Below are positions 1 through 10,015 of a DNA stretch of 64,000 nt, piece by piece. Position 1 is the stretch's first letter; each line of letters opens with the position of its first letter. Under the pieces are notes generated by a model. The model was not told the origin of the DNA. It worked only from the letters and a program-made list of their open reading frames with translations, and did no database searches. Source of the DNA: JAWVFM01 sp963823245 (lineage in GTDB: Bacteria; Actinomycetota; Thermoleophilia; Solirubrobacterales; 70-9); NCBI GenBank assembly GCA_963823245.1, contig CAWGKQ010000003.1, positions 186,001 to 250,000 of the forward strand. The letters run 5' to 3'. Position numbers and translations under genes: made by a program.

Positions 1-415
1 GAGTGCTCGCAGGGGACGAGCCGAGATAGCTCATCAGCTGGCCGGCCTGCGCGAAGCGCTCGGAGCCGCCGATCTCGGAGCAAAGGCCGACAGCGCTCAG
101 GAGTGTCGACGCCGCGCAGGCAGCGAAGGCGGCCGACCTCGCGAGCCCAGGGCGAGGTCGGGATCGGCTGCGATCTGGCGCTCGAGCTCGCGCGGTGAAC
201 GAGCGCCGCGACCGCGCCCAGGTAGTCGAGGAAGGTCGCCTGGGCCGGCCCTTCGGCGAGCTCGACGCTGAGAGCCAGGCCGGTGGCGCGCGGCCAAGCC
301 TGCCACGAAGCGGACCTCGTGGCGCAAGAGCAGCTACGAGAGCCGGTGGCGGGCGCGCATCAGGTCCTGGCGAACGTCCTCGCGGGCACGGACAAGGTCG
401 AGAAGGGCACGCATC
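1..415 (-). pseudogene. IS110-family transposase remnant
   Basis: Reading the minus strand in more than one frame gives the C-terminal half of an IS110-type transposase. There is an REDVRQDLMRARHRLS segment near 340-400, an ELERQIAADPDLA segment near 150-190, and a C-terminal part resembling LCSEIGGSERFAQAGQLMSYLG at 20-90, the region where this family carries its Ser motif. The coding frame is broken by a TAG right after HRLS (about 334-336) and by a frameshift near 100. The match ends near 415, where an SDR remnant on the other strand begins. The rest of the element lies outside the window or is lost. No intact ends are visible. The family assignment rests on recognised motifs, not on a search. 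Confidence 0.72.
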
Positions 416-626
416 TTCCTGACGCTCGCCGGGCCGTTCCTGCGCTCGCCGGACGCCGGGGCGCGCTCGCTGGTCTGGCTCGACCCTCGACCCCGAGGCC
501 GCGAAGCTCCGGGGTCAGTACGTCGAGAAGGGCAGGCCGGTGGCGGCCGAGCCCCCAAGCTCAGGACGACGAGCTCGCGGCCGCGCTCTGGAAGCGCTCG
601 GAGGAGCTCGTCGCCGCGCGGGTCGG

Positions 627-630
<4 letters not shown>
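412..630 (+). pseudogene. 3' remnant of a short-chain dehydrogenase (retinol-dehydrogenase-like SDR)
   Basis: Three overlapping frames together read like the C-terminus of a classical SDR: FLTLAGPFLRSPDAGARSLVWL, then DPEAAKLRGQYVEKGRPV, then DDELAAALWKRSEEL and a TAG at 628-630. This matches the usual end of retinol-dehydrogenase-like SDRs, where the protein carries GARTS..YLAS, then G.Y..KGRPV, then an A..LW..SEEL helix. Frame changes fall near 485 and 545. The 5' part of the gene is missing exactly where the IS110 remnant begins, so the gene was probably interrupted by that element. Its stop overlaps the clpX stop on the other strand. Confidence 0.6.
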
Positions 631-1916
<1,286 letters not shown>

Positions 1917-2066
1917 CGGTCTCCCCTTTCCAGAACTCGAACCAGATTACGCCAAGCGGGCTGCAAGCCTGGCACGCCTCAGTTACGTCATAGGGCCGTC
2001 CGATCCTGCCGGTGACGGTAACCTGACGCCAAAGGCGGATCAACACACCAATAGGGAGACTTAGCT

Positions 2067-2532
2067 TTGAGACGGATCTCGATCGCCGGGGCGACGGCGC
2101 TCACATCGCTCCTGCTGGCGTCGACGGCGTTCGCGTCGACGACCGCCTACAGCGGCTCGTTCGCGGGAACGGGCAAGCTTTCGTTCAAGATCAGCGAGAA
2201 GCGTCACGTGTGGCGCCTCTTCTCGCTCGCGTTCGAGAAGTTCCCGCTCGACTGCGCCGGCGGCCATAACACCGAGACCGCCGCGCTCAAGCCGAGCTAC
2301 CGGCCCGTGCAGGCCGACTACCCGAAGCTGCGGGTGGACGCGGTCTTCACCCTCCGCCACCACAGGAAGCCCCTCTCGACGCTGGTCCTGAAGGGGACGG
2401 TGGACGACAGCGGCAAGTCGGCTTCGGGCACGATGCGGATCCACGGCCGCAAGGTCCCGAGTCGACCACCCGAGCGGCAGCTCCGACCGCTGCGACAGCG
2501 GCAAGGTCCGCTGGACCGCGACGAGCGGCTAG
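2067..2532 (+). CDS. Secreted protein of unknown function (one frame break)
   Basis: The product starts with TTG at 2067, eight bases after AGGGAG, and has a signal peptide (positively charged MRR, hydrophobic core, AFAS cleavage region). The mature part is a beta-rich domain with a CAGG..TET segment. The frame is lost near 2461. In the next frame a natural ending reads DHPSGSSDRCDSGKVRWTATSG and stops at 2530-2532. Small secreted proteins with this Cys pattern are common in Thermoleophilia-type genomes, but I know no function. The stop overlaps the stop of the convergent beta-helix gene in GCTAGC. Confidence 0.6.
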
Positions 2533-3082
2533 CAGGCGCGGGATCGAGAAGGAGTTGTCGCGGCCGCAGTTGCCGCGGCCCTGCGTCGAGGAGCTGCCGG
2601 CCGTCGTCGTGACGCGGCGCTGTTCGCCATGAACACGTTGTGATCCGAGGTCGCGTCCGGGTGATAGCCGTTGGCGGCGTTGCCACTCGCCAGATTGCTG
2701 ATGACCCGGACGCGGTCGCTGTTGGTGAGGAAGAGGCCATCCGAGGGGCCCTCGTCGCCGGGGATGCGGTTGTCGTTCATCAGGTTGAGCCTGATTGCGA
2801 TGCGTGCGCTTGCGAGTTCGAGTCCTCGCTCGTGACGTGGATGGCGTCTTGGCTTGACAGCCTGCGTCGATGACCGGGCTGTCGTCCCGACGCCTCGAGC
2901 GTGAGCGGCTTGTCGACCTCCAGCGCCTCGTCGTAGATGCCGGCGTGGATCCGAAGCGTGTCGCCAGGCGAGGCCGCGGCGATCGCCTTCGAGATCGCGT
3001 CAGGTCCGGGGTGGACGTCGGTTACGCGCGGCCCGGCCGCAGCTGATCCGCCCGCGGTCGCCGCGAGGACGGCCGTTACCAC
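2529..3082 (-). pseudogene. Secreted right-handed beta-helix (NosD/pectate-lyase-like) protein, frameshifted
   Basis: The N-terminal part has a signal-peptide-like start (VVTAVLAATAGG) followed by AISKAIAAASPGDTLRIHAGIYDEALEVDKPLTLEA. This is the classic entry motif of parallel beta-helix proteins. A later frame continues with IHVTSED and then MNDNRIPGDEGPSDGLFLTNSDRVRVISNLASGNAANGYHPD, the N-x-I/S-N-N rungs of such helices. Frame changes occur near 2905, 2870 and 2800. At about 185 residues it is shorter than full-length family members, so it may be truncated as well as frameshifted. It starts at GTG 3082, just after the clpP stop. Confidence 0.6.
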
Positions 3083-3093
3083 TGTCAGCGCCG

Positions 3094-3678
3094 CTAGTGG
3101 TGCTCGATGACGCGGTCGACGAGGTGGTATTCGACCGCCTCCTCGGGCGACATGAAGTAGTCGCGCTCGGTGTCGGTCTTGACCTTGTCGAGCGGCTGGT
3201 TGGTGTGCTTGGCGAGGATCTCGTCGAGGCGCCGGCGAATGTCGATGATCTCGCGCGCGTGGATCTCGATGTCGGTGACCTGGCCCTGGAAGCCCGACGT
3301 CGGCTGGTGGATGAGGATCTTCGAGTTCGGAGTAACCATCCGCTTGCCCTCGGTGCCCCCGGCCAGTAGCAGGGCCCCCATGCTCATCGCGACGCCGACG
3401 CAGATGGTCTGGACGTCGGGCTTTATGTACTGCATGGTGTCGTAGATCGCGAGGCCCGCATAGACGGAGCCGCCCGGCGAGTTGACGTAGATCGAGACGT
3501 CCTTGTCGGGGTCCTCCGACTCGAGGTGGATGAGCTGGGCCACGACGAGGTTCGCGATGTCCTCGACGATCGGCGTGCCGAGGAAGATGATCCGCTCGTT
3601 CAAGAGGCGCGAGTAGATGTCGAACGCGCGCTCGCCGCGCGACGTCTGCTCGACAACCATGGGAACGAGGGGACTCAT
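3094..3678 (-). CDS. clpP: ATP-dependent Clp protease proteolytic subunit ClpP
   Basis: This is the serine peptidase core of the Clp protease. The 194-residue product starts at ATG 3678 (MSPLVPMVVEQTSRGERAFDIYSRLL), the usual ClpP start with its short propeptide. The catalytic triad is visible as Ser99 (VAMSMGA), His124 (ILIHQP) and Asp173 (ERDYFMS). The YVNSPGGSVYAGLAIYDTM segment is the conserved handle-side region. The frame is open further upstream but that extension is non-homologous. It lies 25 bases downstream of tig, so tig-clpP is probably one transcript. Confidence 0.97.
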   Translation of the reverse strand: MSPLVPMVVEQTSRGERAFDIYSRLLNERIIFLGTPIVEDIANLVVAQLIHLESEDPDKDVSIYVNSPGGSVYAGLAIYDTMQYIKPDVQTICVGVAMSMGALLLAGGTEGKRMVTPNSKILIHQPTSGFQGQVTDIEIHAREIIDIRRRLDEILAKHTNQPLDKVKTDTERDYFMSPEEAVEYHLVDRVIEHH

Positions 3679-3703
3679 GAGGCGCGCCAGTCTAGCGTCC
3701 CGA

Positions 3704-5083
3704 CTACTCGGCTCCGGGCGTCCACAGCGCCCCCTCCCCCGCCTCGGCGCGCTCCTTCTCCGGCGTCCAGATCGCGTCCCGGGCCGCCGCCTGCTCGACG
3801 GGGATCGGCTTCGCCGACTCGACGACGAGATCAGCGGCCTTTCGCATGCGGAGCTCGTCGCGAAGCAGCGTGTCCCGCCCGGTTTCGCGCAGGCGGGAGA
3901 GGAGCTTCTCGGGAGCGTTCTCGCCCTCACCGGGGCCGAGCGCCTCGACCAGCTCGTCGTCCGACACCTCGATCCCCTCGGCGTCGGCGATCGCGGCGAG
4001 CGTCGCCTCGCGCCGCAACGCCGTGCGAGCCTCCTCCTCGGCCTCGGTCACGAACTCCTCGCGGGTCTTGCCGGCCATCTTCAGATACGCAGCGGGGTCG
4101 AGGCCGCGGCCGCGGAGCTGGCGCTCGAAGCGCTCCCACATCTCGTGCGCTCGCGCGTGGACGATGTCGTCGGGAAGCTCGACATCGGTCTGCGCGGCGG
4201 CGGCGTCGACGGCGGCCTCGCGGAACTCGGCGTCGGCCCGGCGCTCGAGCGCCGCCCCTATCTGCGAGGAGACCTCCTCCCGCAGGTCGTCGAGGGTCTC
4301 GAACTCCGATGCCTCGCTCGCGAATTCGTCGTTCAGCTCCGGCAGCTTCTTCTCCCGCACCTCCTTGAGCGTGACGGCGAACTTCGCCGGCTTGCCCGCC
4401 AGCTCCTCCGGGCGGTGCCCGTCCGGGAAGGTCAGCTCGACCTCGAGCTCGTCGCCCGGCGAGGCGCCGATCAGGGCGTCCTTCATCTCCTTCAGAAGGC
4501 CCTCGTCGCCGAGATCGACCATGAGGTCGCGCGCGGAGCCGCCCTCGAACGGCTCGCCGTCGACTGTCCCCTCGTAGTCGATCACGGCCAGGTCACCCTC
4601 GACCGCGGGGCGGTCGGCGGGGCTGACGCTCGCGAGCCCCTCGCGCAGGCGGTCCAGCTCGCCCGCGATAGCTTCGTCCGGCACCTCGACCTCGGGCCTG
4701 CCGACCTCGAGCCCCCTGTAGTCGCCCACGCGGGCCCCGGGGCGCACGCCGACCTCGAACGAGAACTCCAGCTCGCCACCCGCGTCGGGGAGGTTGGCCA
4801 CGTCGAGCTTCGGATCGCCGACGGGCGTGATGCCCGCCTCCAATAGGGCCCGCTCGTACCACTCGGGGAGCGAGTCCCGCAGCGCCTGCTCCAGCACGGC
4901 TTCGCGGCCGACGCGCTGGATCACGATCTCAGCCGGGACCTTGCCGCGGCGAAAGCCCGGGATCTTCATCTCGCGACCGAGCTGTCGCGCCGTGCGCTCG
5001 ACCCGCTTCGTCACGGCGTCCGCCTCGACGCCCACATCGACGCGCACGCGGCTGTCGGGGAGCTCGGTTACTGAGGTGCGCAT
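3704..5083 (-). CDS. tig: Trigger factor (ribosome-associated chaperone and peptidyl-prolyl isomerase)
   Basis: The 459-residue product has the three trigger-factor domains. First is an N-terminal ribosome-binding domain with the signature GFRRGKVP at about 43-50. Next is a central FKBP-type domain, about 155-245, with VIDYEGTVDGEPFEGG and FPDGHRPEELAGKPAKFAVTLKEV. Last is a helical C-terminal domain rich in Glu/Ala/Arg. Start is ATG 5083. The acidic C-terminal tail ends in GALWTPGAE. It heads the tig-clpP pair and follows the small ORF at 5120-5254 on the same strand. Confidence 0.96.
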   Translation of the reverse strand: MRTSVTELPDSRVRVDVGVEADAVTKRVERTARQLGREMKIPGFRRGKVPAEIVIQRVGREAVLEQALRDSLPEWYERALLEAGITPVGDPKLDVANLPDAGGELEFSFEVGVRPGARVGDYRGLEVGRPEVEVPDEAIAGELDRLREGLASVSPADRPAVEGDLAVIDYEGTVDGEPFEGGSARDLMVDLGDEGLLKEMKDALIGASPGDELEVELTFPDGHRPEELAGKPAKFAVTLKEVREKKLPELNDEFASEASEFETLDDLREEVSSQIGAALERRADAEFREAAVDAAAAQTDVELPDDIVHARAHEMWERFERQLRGRGLDPAAYLKMAGKTREEFVTEAEEEARTALRREATLAAIADAEGIEVSDDELVEALGPGEGENAPEKLLSRLRETGRDTLLRDELRMRKAADLVVESAKPIPVEQAAARDAIWTPEKERAEAGEGALWTPGAE

Positions 5084-5119
5084 TCGACGCGCAACGTTAG
5101 TGGGCGCGTGGGCGCCGCC

Positions 5120-5254
5120 TCAGTCCTCGCGCTGAGGCCGGCGGGTCGCCGCCCGCCAGAGCGCTACCGAGAGCTCGGCGAAGAAGCCCGCGATGCGGGC
5201 GAGCGGGCCGGTGACGAGCCAGGCCCCGAGCCGGTCACGGGCGCTAATGCTCAC
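5120..5254 (-). CDS. Small protein of 44 residues, translationally coupled to the CtaG-like gene
   Basis: A 44-residue reading frame starts at GTG 5254, inside the end of the CtaG-like gene (overlap GTGAGCATTAG), and stops at TGA 5120-5122. The product has a hydrophobic/amphipathic middle (GAWLVTGPLARIAGFFAELS) and a basic tail (RRPQRED). The coupled start and the same strand as its neighbours argue for translation. I do not recognise a family. It lies between a copper/oxidase assembly-type protein and tig. Confidence 0.45.
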   Translation of the reverse strand: MSISARDRLGAWLVTGPLARIAGFFAELSVALWRAATRRPQRED

Positions 5255-6129
5255 CCGCGGCCTTGATCCGCTCCTCGAGCAGCGCGGCGTTGCCCGCCGC
5301 GACCGCCCGGGCGGCGCGTCGTTCGTCGAGCGGGAATCCGACGGAGTCGGCGAGGTCGAGCAGCCGCTGCCGTTGCTCCACCTCGCGGGCCGCGCGGAAG
5401 AAGAGCCAGACGATCACCCCGAGCGTGACCAGCATCCCCTCCCCCATCATGATCGCCCCGGCGATCCCCTGGTCGGTCAGCGGCGAGATGCCGTGCGCGG
5501 CCTCCCCGGACGCGTAGCTCCCGTAGAAGGCCGTTCCGGACCAGATGAGGACGTTCCCGAACGCTGCGCTGAAGAGGCGCACGACGACCACGTACGCGAG
5601 CGGCCCGGCGTTGCGCCACCACGAAGGCTTCGGCAGCGGCCCGAAGACCGGCATCCACATCAGCATCCCGAAGGCGAGGAAGCAGGCGTGCTGGAGGGCG
5701 TGGAGCGATGGGCTCCCGAGGACCGCGTCATACGGGCCGGAGAGGTGCCAGACGACGAGATCGGCGGCCCAGAGCGGAAAGGCCACCCACGGGACCGAGA
5801 TCGCCTGCAGCCAGTGGAGGCCGCGGATCTTGAGGATGGGCTGGAGGATCGGGCCGGTGAGGCCTGAGGACCAGCAGGAGCGCGGCCAGGTCGCCGATCA
5901 GCAGGTGCTCGACCATGTGCATGTAGACGAGGTCATCCGCGAGGCGGGCGATCGGCGTGAACAGCGCGATGAGGATCAGCGTCAGCCCGGCCGCGAACGC
6001 CAGCCGGCGCGCCGGCGGCACGGGGGTTCCGCGTTTCGCCAGCGTCTGGGCGCGCTTGGCGTAGGCCAGGCCTGCGAGCGGGACCGGGAGGAGCTCTAGC
6101 AGCCCGCCGAGCAGCGAGGACGCGTCCAC
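5244..6129 (-). CDS. CtaG-type (caa3_CtaG) cytochrome c oxidase assembly membrane protein, one frame break
   Basis: The N-terminal part, from GTG 6129, has hydrophobic segments around LAFAAGLTLILIALF and YMHMVEHLLIGDLAALLLVL; the H..EH pattern is typical of caa3_CtaG proteins. The frame then changes near 5860. The second part continues with WVAFPLWAADLVVWHLSGPYDAVL, LHALQHACFLAFGMLMWMPVFG and further membrane spans, ending at 5244. Joined, the protein has about 290 residues and 6-7 membrane segments. The family aids heme-copper oxidase maturation. The oxidase-like operon in this window is 54 kb away, so partnership is not shown. Confidence 0.75.
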
Positions 6130-6148
6130 GCAGTCGATGGTAGATGGC

Positions 6149-7123
6149 TCAAAGCCACCCGATCCGCTTGAAGAAGCGGTGCAGCACGAGCGTGGCGGCC
6201 AGCATCGTCAGCAGCGCGAGGGGATAGCCGATCGGCGAGCGGAGCTCGGGCATGTGCTCGAAGTTCATGCCCCAGATCGACGCGAAGAAGGTCGGGACCG
6301 CGATGATCGCCGCCCAGGCCGAGATCGCCTGGACCACCTCGTTCTGCCGCACGCTCACGAGCGCCAGGTTCGCCTCCAGCACCGAGGTGAGGAGCTCCCG
6401 CTGCGCCATCACCTGCTCGTCGACGCGCCGGGCGTGGTCGGCGACGTCGCGATAGAACGGGCGCAGATCCTCGGGGATGCCGGCGTACGCGCCGCGCTCG
6501 AGAAGCTCGAGGGGAACCAGCAGGGGCGCGATCGCGCGATGGAACTCGATCACCTCGCGCTTCAGGAAGTAGATGCGCTCCGCCGAGTCGCCGCCCTCGC
6601 CGAAGATCGCCTGCTCGACCTCCTCGATGTCCGACTCGATGCCGTTGGCCACCGGCTCGTAGTCGTCGACGACCTGGTCGAGCACGGCCCAGCCGACCGC
6701 GGCGACGCCGAGCTTCATCAGCTCCTTGTGCTCGGCTTGAAGCCGCTCGCGGGCGCCGGTGAGCGGGCTCGCCTCCCCGTGGCGGGCGGAGACGGCATAG
6801 CCGGGCCCGAGGAAGAGGTCGATCTCGCCGAAATGGACACGCTCCTCCTCCTCGTCGTAGCGGGCCGTCTTCAGGACGAGGAAGTAGCTGCCCTCGTATT
6901 CCTCGAGCTTCGGCCGCTGGTGCTCGCGGCCGGCGTCCTCGACGGCGAGCTCAGGGAGGTCGAACTCCTTCGCGACCTGCGCAAGCTCCTCGTCGGTCGG
7001 ATGGAGCATGCCGACCCAGACGAAGCCGTCGCCGGCGCGCGCGTAGGCCGCGGCATGCTCGACGTCGAGCGACCCCTCGTGCTGGCGGACGCCCTCGCGG
7101 TAGTGGGCGCAGTCGACTATCAC
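6149..7123 (-). CDS. corA: CorA-family magnesium/divalent cation transporter
   Basis: The 324-residue product starts at GTG 7123. It has the long acidic cytoplasmic N-terminal domain (GFVWVGMLHPTDEEL, LPELAVEDAGREHQRPKLEEY), then a long helical stalk, then two C-terminal membrane segments. The pore signature GMN is at residues 285-287, between the two spans, followed by the periplasmic-loop-like FEHMPEL and the second span. The C-terminus is short and basic (KRIGWL), as usual in CorA. It may be transcribed with the CtaG-like gene, which begins 20 bases downstream. Confidence 0.95.
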   Translation of the reverse strand: MIVDCAHYREGVRQHEGSLDVEHAAAYARAGDGFVWVGMLHPTDEELAQVAKEFDLPELAVEDAGREHQRPKLEEYEGSYFLVLKTARYDEEEERVHFGEIDLFLGPGYAVSARHGEASPLTGARERLQAEHKELMKLGVAAVGWAVLDQVVDDYEPVANGIESDIEEVEQAIFGEGGDSAERIYFLKREVIEFHRAIAPLLVPLELLERGAYAGIPEDLRPFYRDVADHARRVDEQVMAQRELLTSVLEANLALVSVRQNEVVQAISAWAAIIAVPTFFASIWGMNFEHMPELRSPIGYPLALLTMLAATLVLHRFFKRIGWL

Positions 7124-7186
7124 GGCTGATCACCGCGTCTTTTGACTCGCGAGCCACCCCTCCTGCCCGAGAACGCGCTCGTGCGC

Positions 7187-7795
7187 TCAGCGGGCGAGCG
7201 CGGCGCTGCGATCTTCGGTGTAGCCCTCGGCCTCGGCCCGCAGCGCGGCCGCGAGATCGCTGCCGGGGAGGGCGCGCTCTGCCATTGCCGCATCCTCGAG
7301 CCATAGACGGGCGCGGAGGTCGAGCGGAGCGGTGAAGCGCTCCGCGGCACGTTCGCCGATCGCCGCGTACAGACCGCGCATGTCGCGGAGATTCGACAGC
7401 TTGTCGGCGGTGTAGACGGCGACGGGCTCGGGGCCCGCGGCCTCGACGCGGTCGCGGTGCTCCGCCTTGCGCTGCTCGTAGTCCTCGATCGATTCGTCCT
7501 CGGTGAGGGCGGAGACGATCTCGGCCACCCTGGAGCCGAACCGGCGTGCGATCTCAGCGAGGTCGATCTCGGAGTCCTCCACCACGTCGTGAAGGAGCGC
7601 GGCCGCGACGACCTCCTCGTCGAAGCCGGCCTCGTTGACGAGCTGCGCGACGCGAAGCGGGTGCGTCAGATACGGCGCTCCGTTGTCCTTGCGCTGCTGG
7701 CCCTCGTGGGCCCCATGGGCGAGGTCGTACGCATCCGAGAGGAGTGGCGACCGGCCGACGAGCTCCTCGGCGCCGGCGGTGGGGCGGTCGGACAT
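7187..7795 (-). CDS. HD-domain phosphohydrolase (RelA/SpoT hydrolase-like)
   Basis: The 202-residue product contains the HD fold of the ppGpp hydrolase domain: AHEGQQRKDNGAPYLTHPLRVAQLV at 28-53, the metal-binding HD in AALLHDVVEDSEI at about 64-77, and the later DKLSNLRDM helix at about 131-139. It is short and has no synthetase, TGS or ACT domains, so it resembles single-domain small alarmone hydrolases (MESH1-like). The substrate, (p)ppGpp or another nucleotide, is inferred from family only. Start is ATG 7795. Confidence 0.8.
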   Translation of the reverse strand: MSDRPTAGAEELVGRSPLLSDAYDLAHGAHEGQQRKDNGAPYLTHPLRVAQLVNEAGFDEEVVAAALLHDVVEDSEIDLAEIARRFGSRVAEIVSALTEDESIEDYEQRKAEHRDRVEAAGPEPVAVYTADKLSNLRDMRGLYAAIGERAAERFTAPLDLRARLWLEDAAMAERALPGSDLAAALRAEAEGYTEDRSAALAR

Positions 7796-7884
7796 GCGTC
7801 AAATCCTGCCACCCTCGCTCACGCTCCGCAAACCCGTCGGCGATAATCAGCCCGATGGCGGCGGAAAATGAGGAGGGCAGGAGT

Positions 7885-8706
7885 GTGAGACGGGCTTCGG
7901 TGGCGCTGGTTGGGTCTGCGGCGGCCCTGACAGTCTGGCTGTGTGCCGTGTGTGCCGCCGCGAGCGCGGCGAAGGTCCCCACGGTCGCCACCATCACGAA
8001 GACGGCCACTGCCGACGACCAGACGCTCGTCGCGGCGAAGTGCCCCACCGGCAGGTTTCCCGTCAGCGGTGGCTACGAGCTCGAGCCGAGCGACGGCGCC
8101 TTCGCCATCAACAGCGCCGAGGGCATCGACCTGGACCGCAAGCGGTGGTCGCTGACCACCATCGCGGGCGGGGGACCCGCGCGGGTCACCTCGCTCGCGT
8201 ACTGCTCGCCCCTCGCCCGGAACGTGAAGTTCCGAAGCGATCGGATCGAGCTCAGCACGGCTGATTCCGCGACCATCACGGCGACGTGCAAGCGTGACGA
8301 GAAGGTCCTCTCGGGCGGCTACGCCTTCGTCTCCTCAGGCCTGGGGGTCGGGGAGATCCAAGAGTCCTTCCGCGCCGACTCGCGCTCTTGGTCGATCAAG
8401 GGGTTCAACGTGAGCGCGAATCAGGTCCTGATGCTCGCCTTCGCGAACTGCGTTGCGAAGCAGAAGGCCCCGAAGCTGACCACGGAGCAAAATGCGGTGC
8501 GCTTCAACGACGAGGGGGATACCACCGCCTCCGTCGATTGCGGGCGCGGTCGGTACGCGCTTTCCGGCGGGTTCAGGATCCCAGACCCCGCGGGGCTTGT
8601 TCCGGAGAGCATGCGGGACGGCACGAGCGGCTGGCGCGTCACCGCCGGCGGAATCTCGGGCCGTGACGACGACCTCACGGTGCTCGCCTACTGCGCGCGC
8701 AGGTGA
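7885..8706 (+). CDS. Secreted protein of unknown function with Cys-containing repeats
   Basis: I choose GTG 7885 as start because AGGAGG lies eight bases upstream and it gives a clean signal peptide (RRASVALVGSAAALTVWLCAVCAAASAAK). The 273-residue product contains three internal repeats of one pattern: C-P/K..-RFPVSGGY, CKRDEKVLSGGYAF and CGRGRYALSGGFRI. Each repeat ends in a segment such as SLAYCSP, LAFANCV or VLAYCAR. Each unit therefore has one Cys before a SGG(Y/F) turn and one at the end, suggesting a disulfide per repeat. No known function. Confidence 0.8.
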   Translation: MRRASVALVGSAAALTVWLCAVCAAASAAKVPTVATITKTATADDQTLVAAKCPTGRFPVSGGYELEPSDGAFAINSAEGIDLDRKRWSLTTIAGGGPARVTSLAYCSPLARNVKFRSDRIELSTADSATITATCKRDEKVLSGGYAFVSSGLGVGEIQESFRADSRSWSIKGFNVSANQVLMLAFANCVAKQKAPKLTTEQNAVRFNDEGDTTASVDCGRGRYALSGGFRIPDPAGLVPESMRDGTSGWRVTAGGISGRDDDLTVLAYCARR

Positions 8707-8787
8707 GCGACGAGCTCTTCGGCGATCCCGGGCAGCGCCTTCCAGGTCGTGCGGACGGCCGCATCGCAGAAAACGCCCTGCTGATCA

Positions 8788-8810
8788 GGCCGCGGGCATC
8801 TCCCGCGGCC
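8788..8810. terminator. Perfect 9-bp inverted repeat between convergent genes
   Basis: GGCCGCGGG at 8788-8796 and CCCGCGGCC at 8802-8810 pair perfectly around a five-base loop. The hairpin lies between the secreted-protein stop (8706) and the lemA stop (8828), where a bidirectional terminator is expected. There is no T-run on either side, so an intrinsic terminator is only a reasonable guess. The 8707-8787 stretch reads in a minus frame as VFCDAAVRTTWKALPGIAEELVAHL; it may be a gene scrap but I cannot place it. Confidence 0.5.
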
Positions 8811-8827
8811 GCCATGCCGACTCGCGC

Positions 8828-9454
8828 CTAGCTCGCGGGGGGCGCGGCGGGTGCGTCCGGGGCCGGTGGGGGCGGCGGCGTGGCGCCCGGGCTCGGCTCG
8901 CTGAAGCTCACCTGCACCGGCTCGCGCTCCGCGGCGTCGGCGATCTCGAAGAACTGGCGGGCCGTGAAGCCGCTCGAGTTGGCGATGAGCGAGTTTGGGA
9001 ACACCTGGATCTTCGTGTTGTAGGACTGGACGTTGGAGTTGTAGATTCGGCGCGCGGCCTGGATCTCGTCCTCGATCTCCATCAGCTCGTTCTGGAGCTT
9101 CTGGAAGTTCTCGGTCGCCCTCAGCTGCGGGTAGTTCTCCGCGACCGCGCGGAGGTCGGTGAGCGCGGCACTGAGCTGGCCCTCCGCCTTGGACGCCTCG
9201 GCCGGCGTCCGCGCCGACATCGCCTGGGCGCGCGCCTGGGAGGTCTTCTCGAACACCTCGCGCTCGTGGGTCGCGTACCCCTTGACCGTCTCGACGAGGT
9301 TGGGCACGAGGTCGTGGCGCCGCTTGAGCTGGACGTCGATTCCGGACCACGCTTCATCGACGCGGTTGCGGGCGCCGACCATCGAGTTGCGCGAGAGCAG
9401 CCAGTAGAGGCCGAGCAGCACGACCACGCCGATGACGATGTAGAGGACAACCAT
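8828..9454 (-). CDS. lemA: LemA family membrane-anchored protein
   Basis: The 208-residue product has one N-terminal membrane segment (VLYIVIGVVVLLGLYWLL) and a helical extracytoplasmic domain. It shows the LemA hallmarks NRVDEAWSGIDVQLKRRHDLVPNLVETVKGYATHE at about 30-64 and the later YNSNVQSYNTKIQVFPNSLIA at about 139-159. The C-terminal 25 residues are a proline/alanine linker (PPPPPAPDAPAAPPAS). LemA proteins often accompany TPM-domain proteins, but none is adjacent here. Role unknown. Start is ATG 9454. Confidence 0.93.
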   Translation of the reverse strand: MVVLYIVIGVVVLLGLYWLLSRNSMVGARNRVDEAWSGIDVQLKRRHDLVPNLVETVKGYATHEREVFEKTSQARAQAMSARTPAEASKAEGQLSAALTDLRAVAENYPQLRATENFQKLQNELMEIEDEIQAARRIYNSNVQSYNTKIQVFPNSLIANSSGFTARQFFEIADAAEREPVQVSFSEPSPGATPPPPPAPDAPAAPPAS

Positions 9455-9493
9455 TCCAGTGAGCTCCTTCGCTTGGGTAGTGGCGTATTTCTA

Positions 9494-10015
9494 CTAGCTA
9501 TCCCGGCCGTCCGCCGGATTCTCGTCGCCTTCGAGTACGCCAAGCCGGCGCAGCGCCGCCTCGGCCAGCTCCTTCGAGAGGCCGCCGGCCCCGGTCGCGT
9601 CGGCACGGCCGAGCTCGTAGGCCAGCGCGGGCACGTCGGCGCGCGCGATCGCCGCCTCGATCAGCTCCGCATAGCCGGCGCCCTCGCGGCCGCCGGCCGG
9701 GAGCTCGCGGAGTTCGGCGAGCGTGCTCTCGCGCGGCGCGAGCGCTGGGGCGGGGAGCGTCGCCGGCCCGACATCGAGCCGCGCCGGTCCCGTCGTCGAG
9801 GGCTGGCCGCTCGGCGTATAGCTCTCGGCGAGCGCGCCGGAGCGTCGCAACCGCTCGATGATCTGGTAGACGGCGGCGCGGGAGACGCCCATGTCGAAGG
9901 CGATCTTCTTCACGGGCATCCCCCACTCGAGACGCTCGAGGACCTCGGTCTGGCGCTTCGTCAACCCGTCGCGCAGCGACGGTTGACCCTGTTGCTTGAC
10001 AGCTTTACTTGACAT
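9494..10015 (-). CDS. Helix-turn-helix transcriptional regulator, probably autoregulated
   Basis: The 173-residue product has an N-terminal LuxR/sigma-region-4-like HTH: LTKRQTEVLERLEWGMPVKKIAFDMGVSRAAVYQIIERLR at about 18-57. It is followed by a linker and an Ala-rich helical C-terminal part with no recognised sensor domain. Start is ATG 10015, itself inside a CTTGACAT repeat. A dense array of TTGACA half-sites covers the start and upstream region, suggesting that the protein controls its own gene. It follows ogt and the ECF sigma gene on the same strand. Confidence 0.75.
   Translation of the reverse strand: MSSKAVKQQGQPSLRDGLTKRQTEVLERLEWGMPVKKIAFDMGVSRAAVYQIIERLRRSGALAESYTPSGQPSTTGPARLDVGPATLPAPALAPRESTLAELRELPAGGREGAGYAELIEAAIARADVPALAYELGRADATGAGGLSKELAEAALRRLGVLEGDENPADGRDS

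Noticed and set aside
2805..2835. Stretch TTCGAGTCCTCGCTC resembling the tRNA-His 3' end, as a possible att copy
   Set aside because: Match is short and imperfect, lies inside the beta-helix gene and is 20 kb from the tRNA; chance at this GC content is likely.
8707..8787. Possible 3' end of another minus-strand gene downstream of lemA
   Set aside because: Reads like protein for about 28 residues but has no body or start; described only as a possible scrap.
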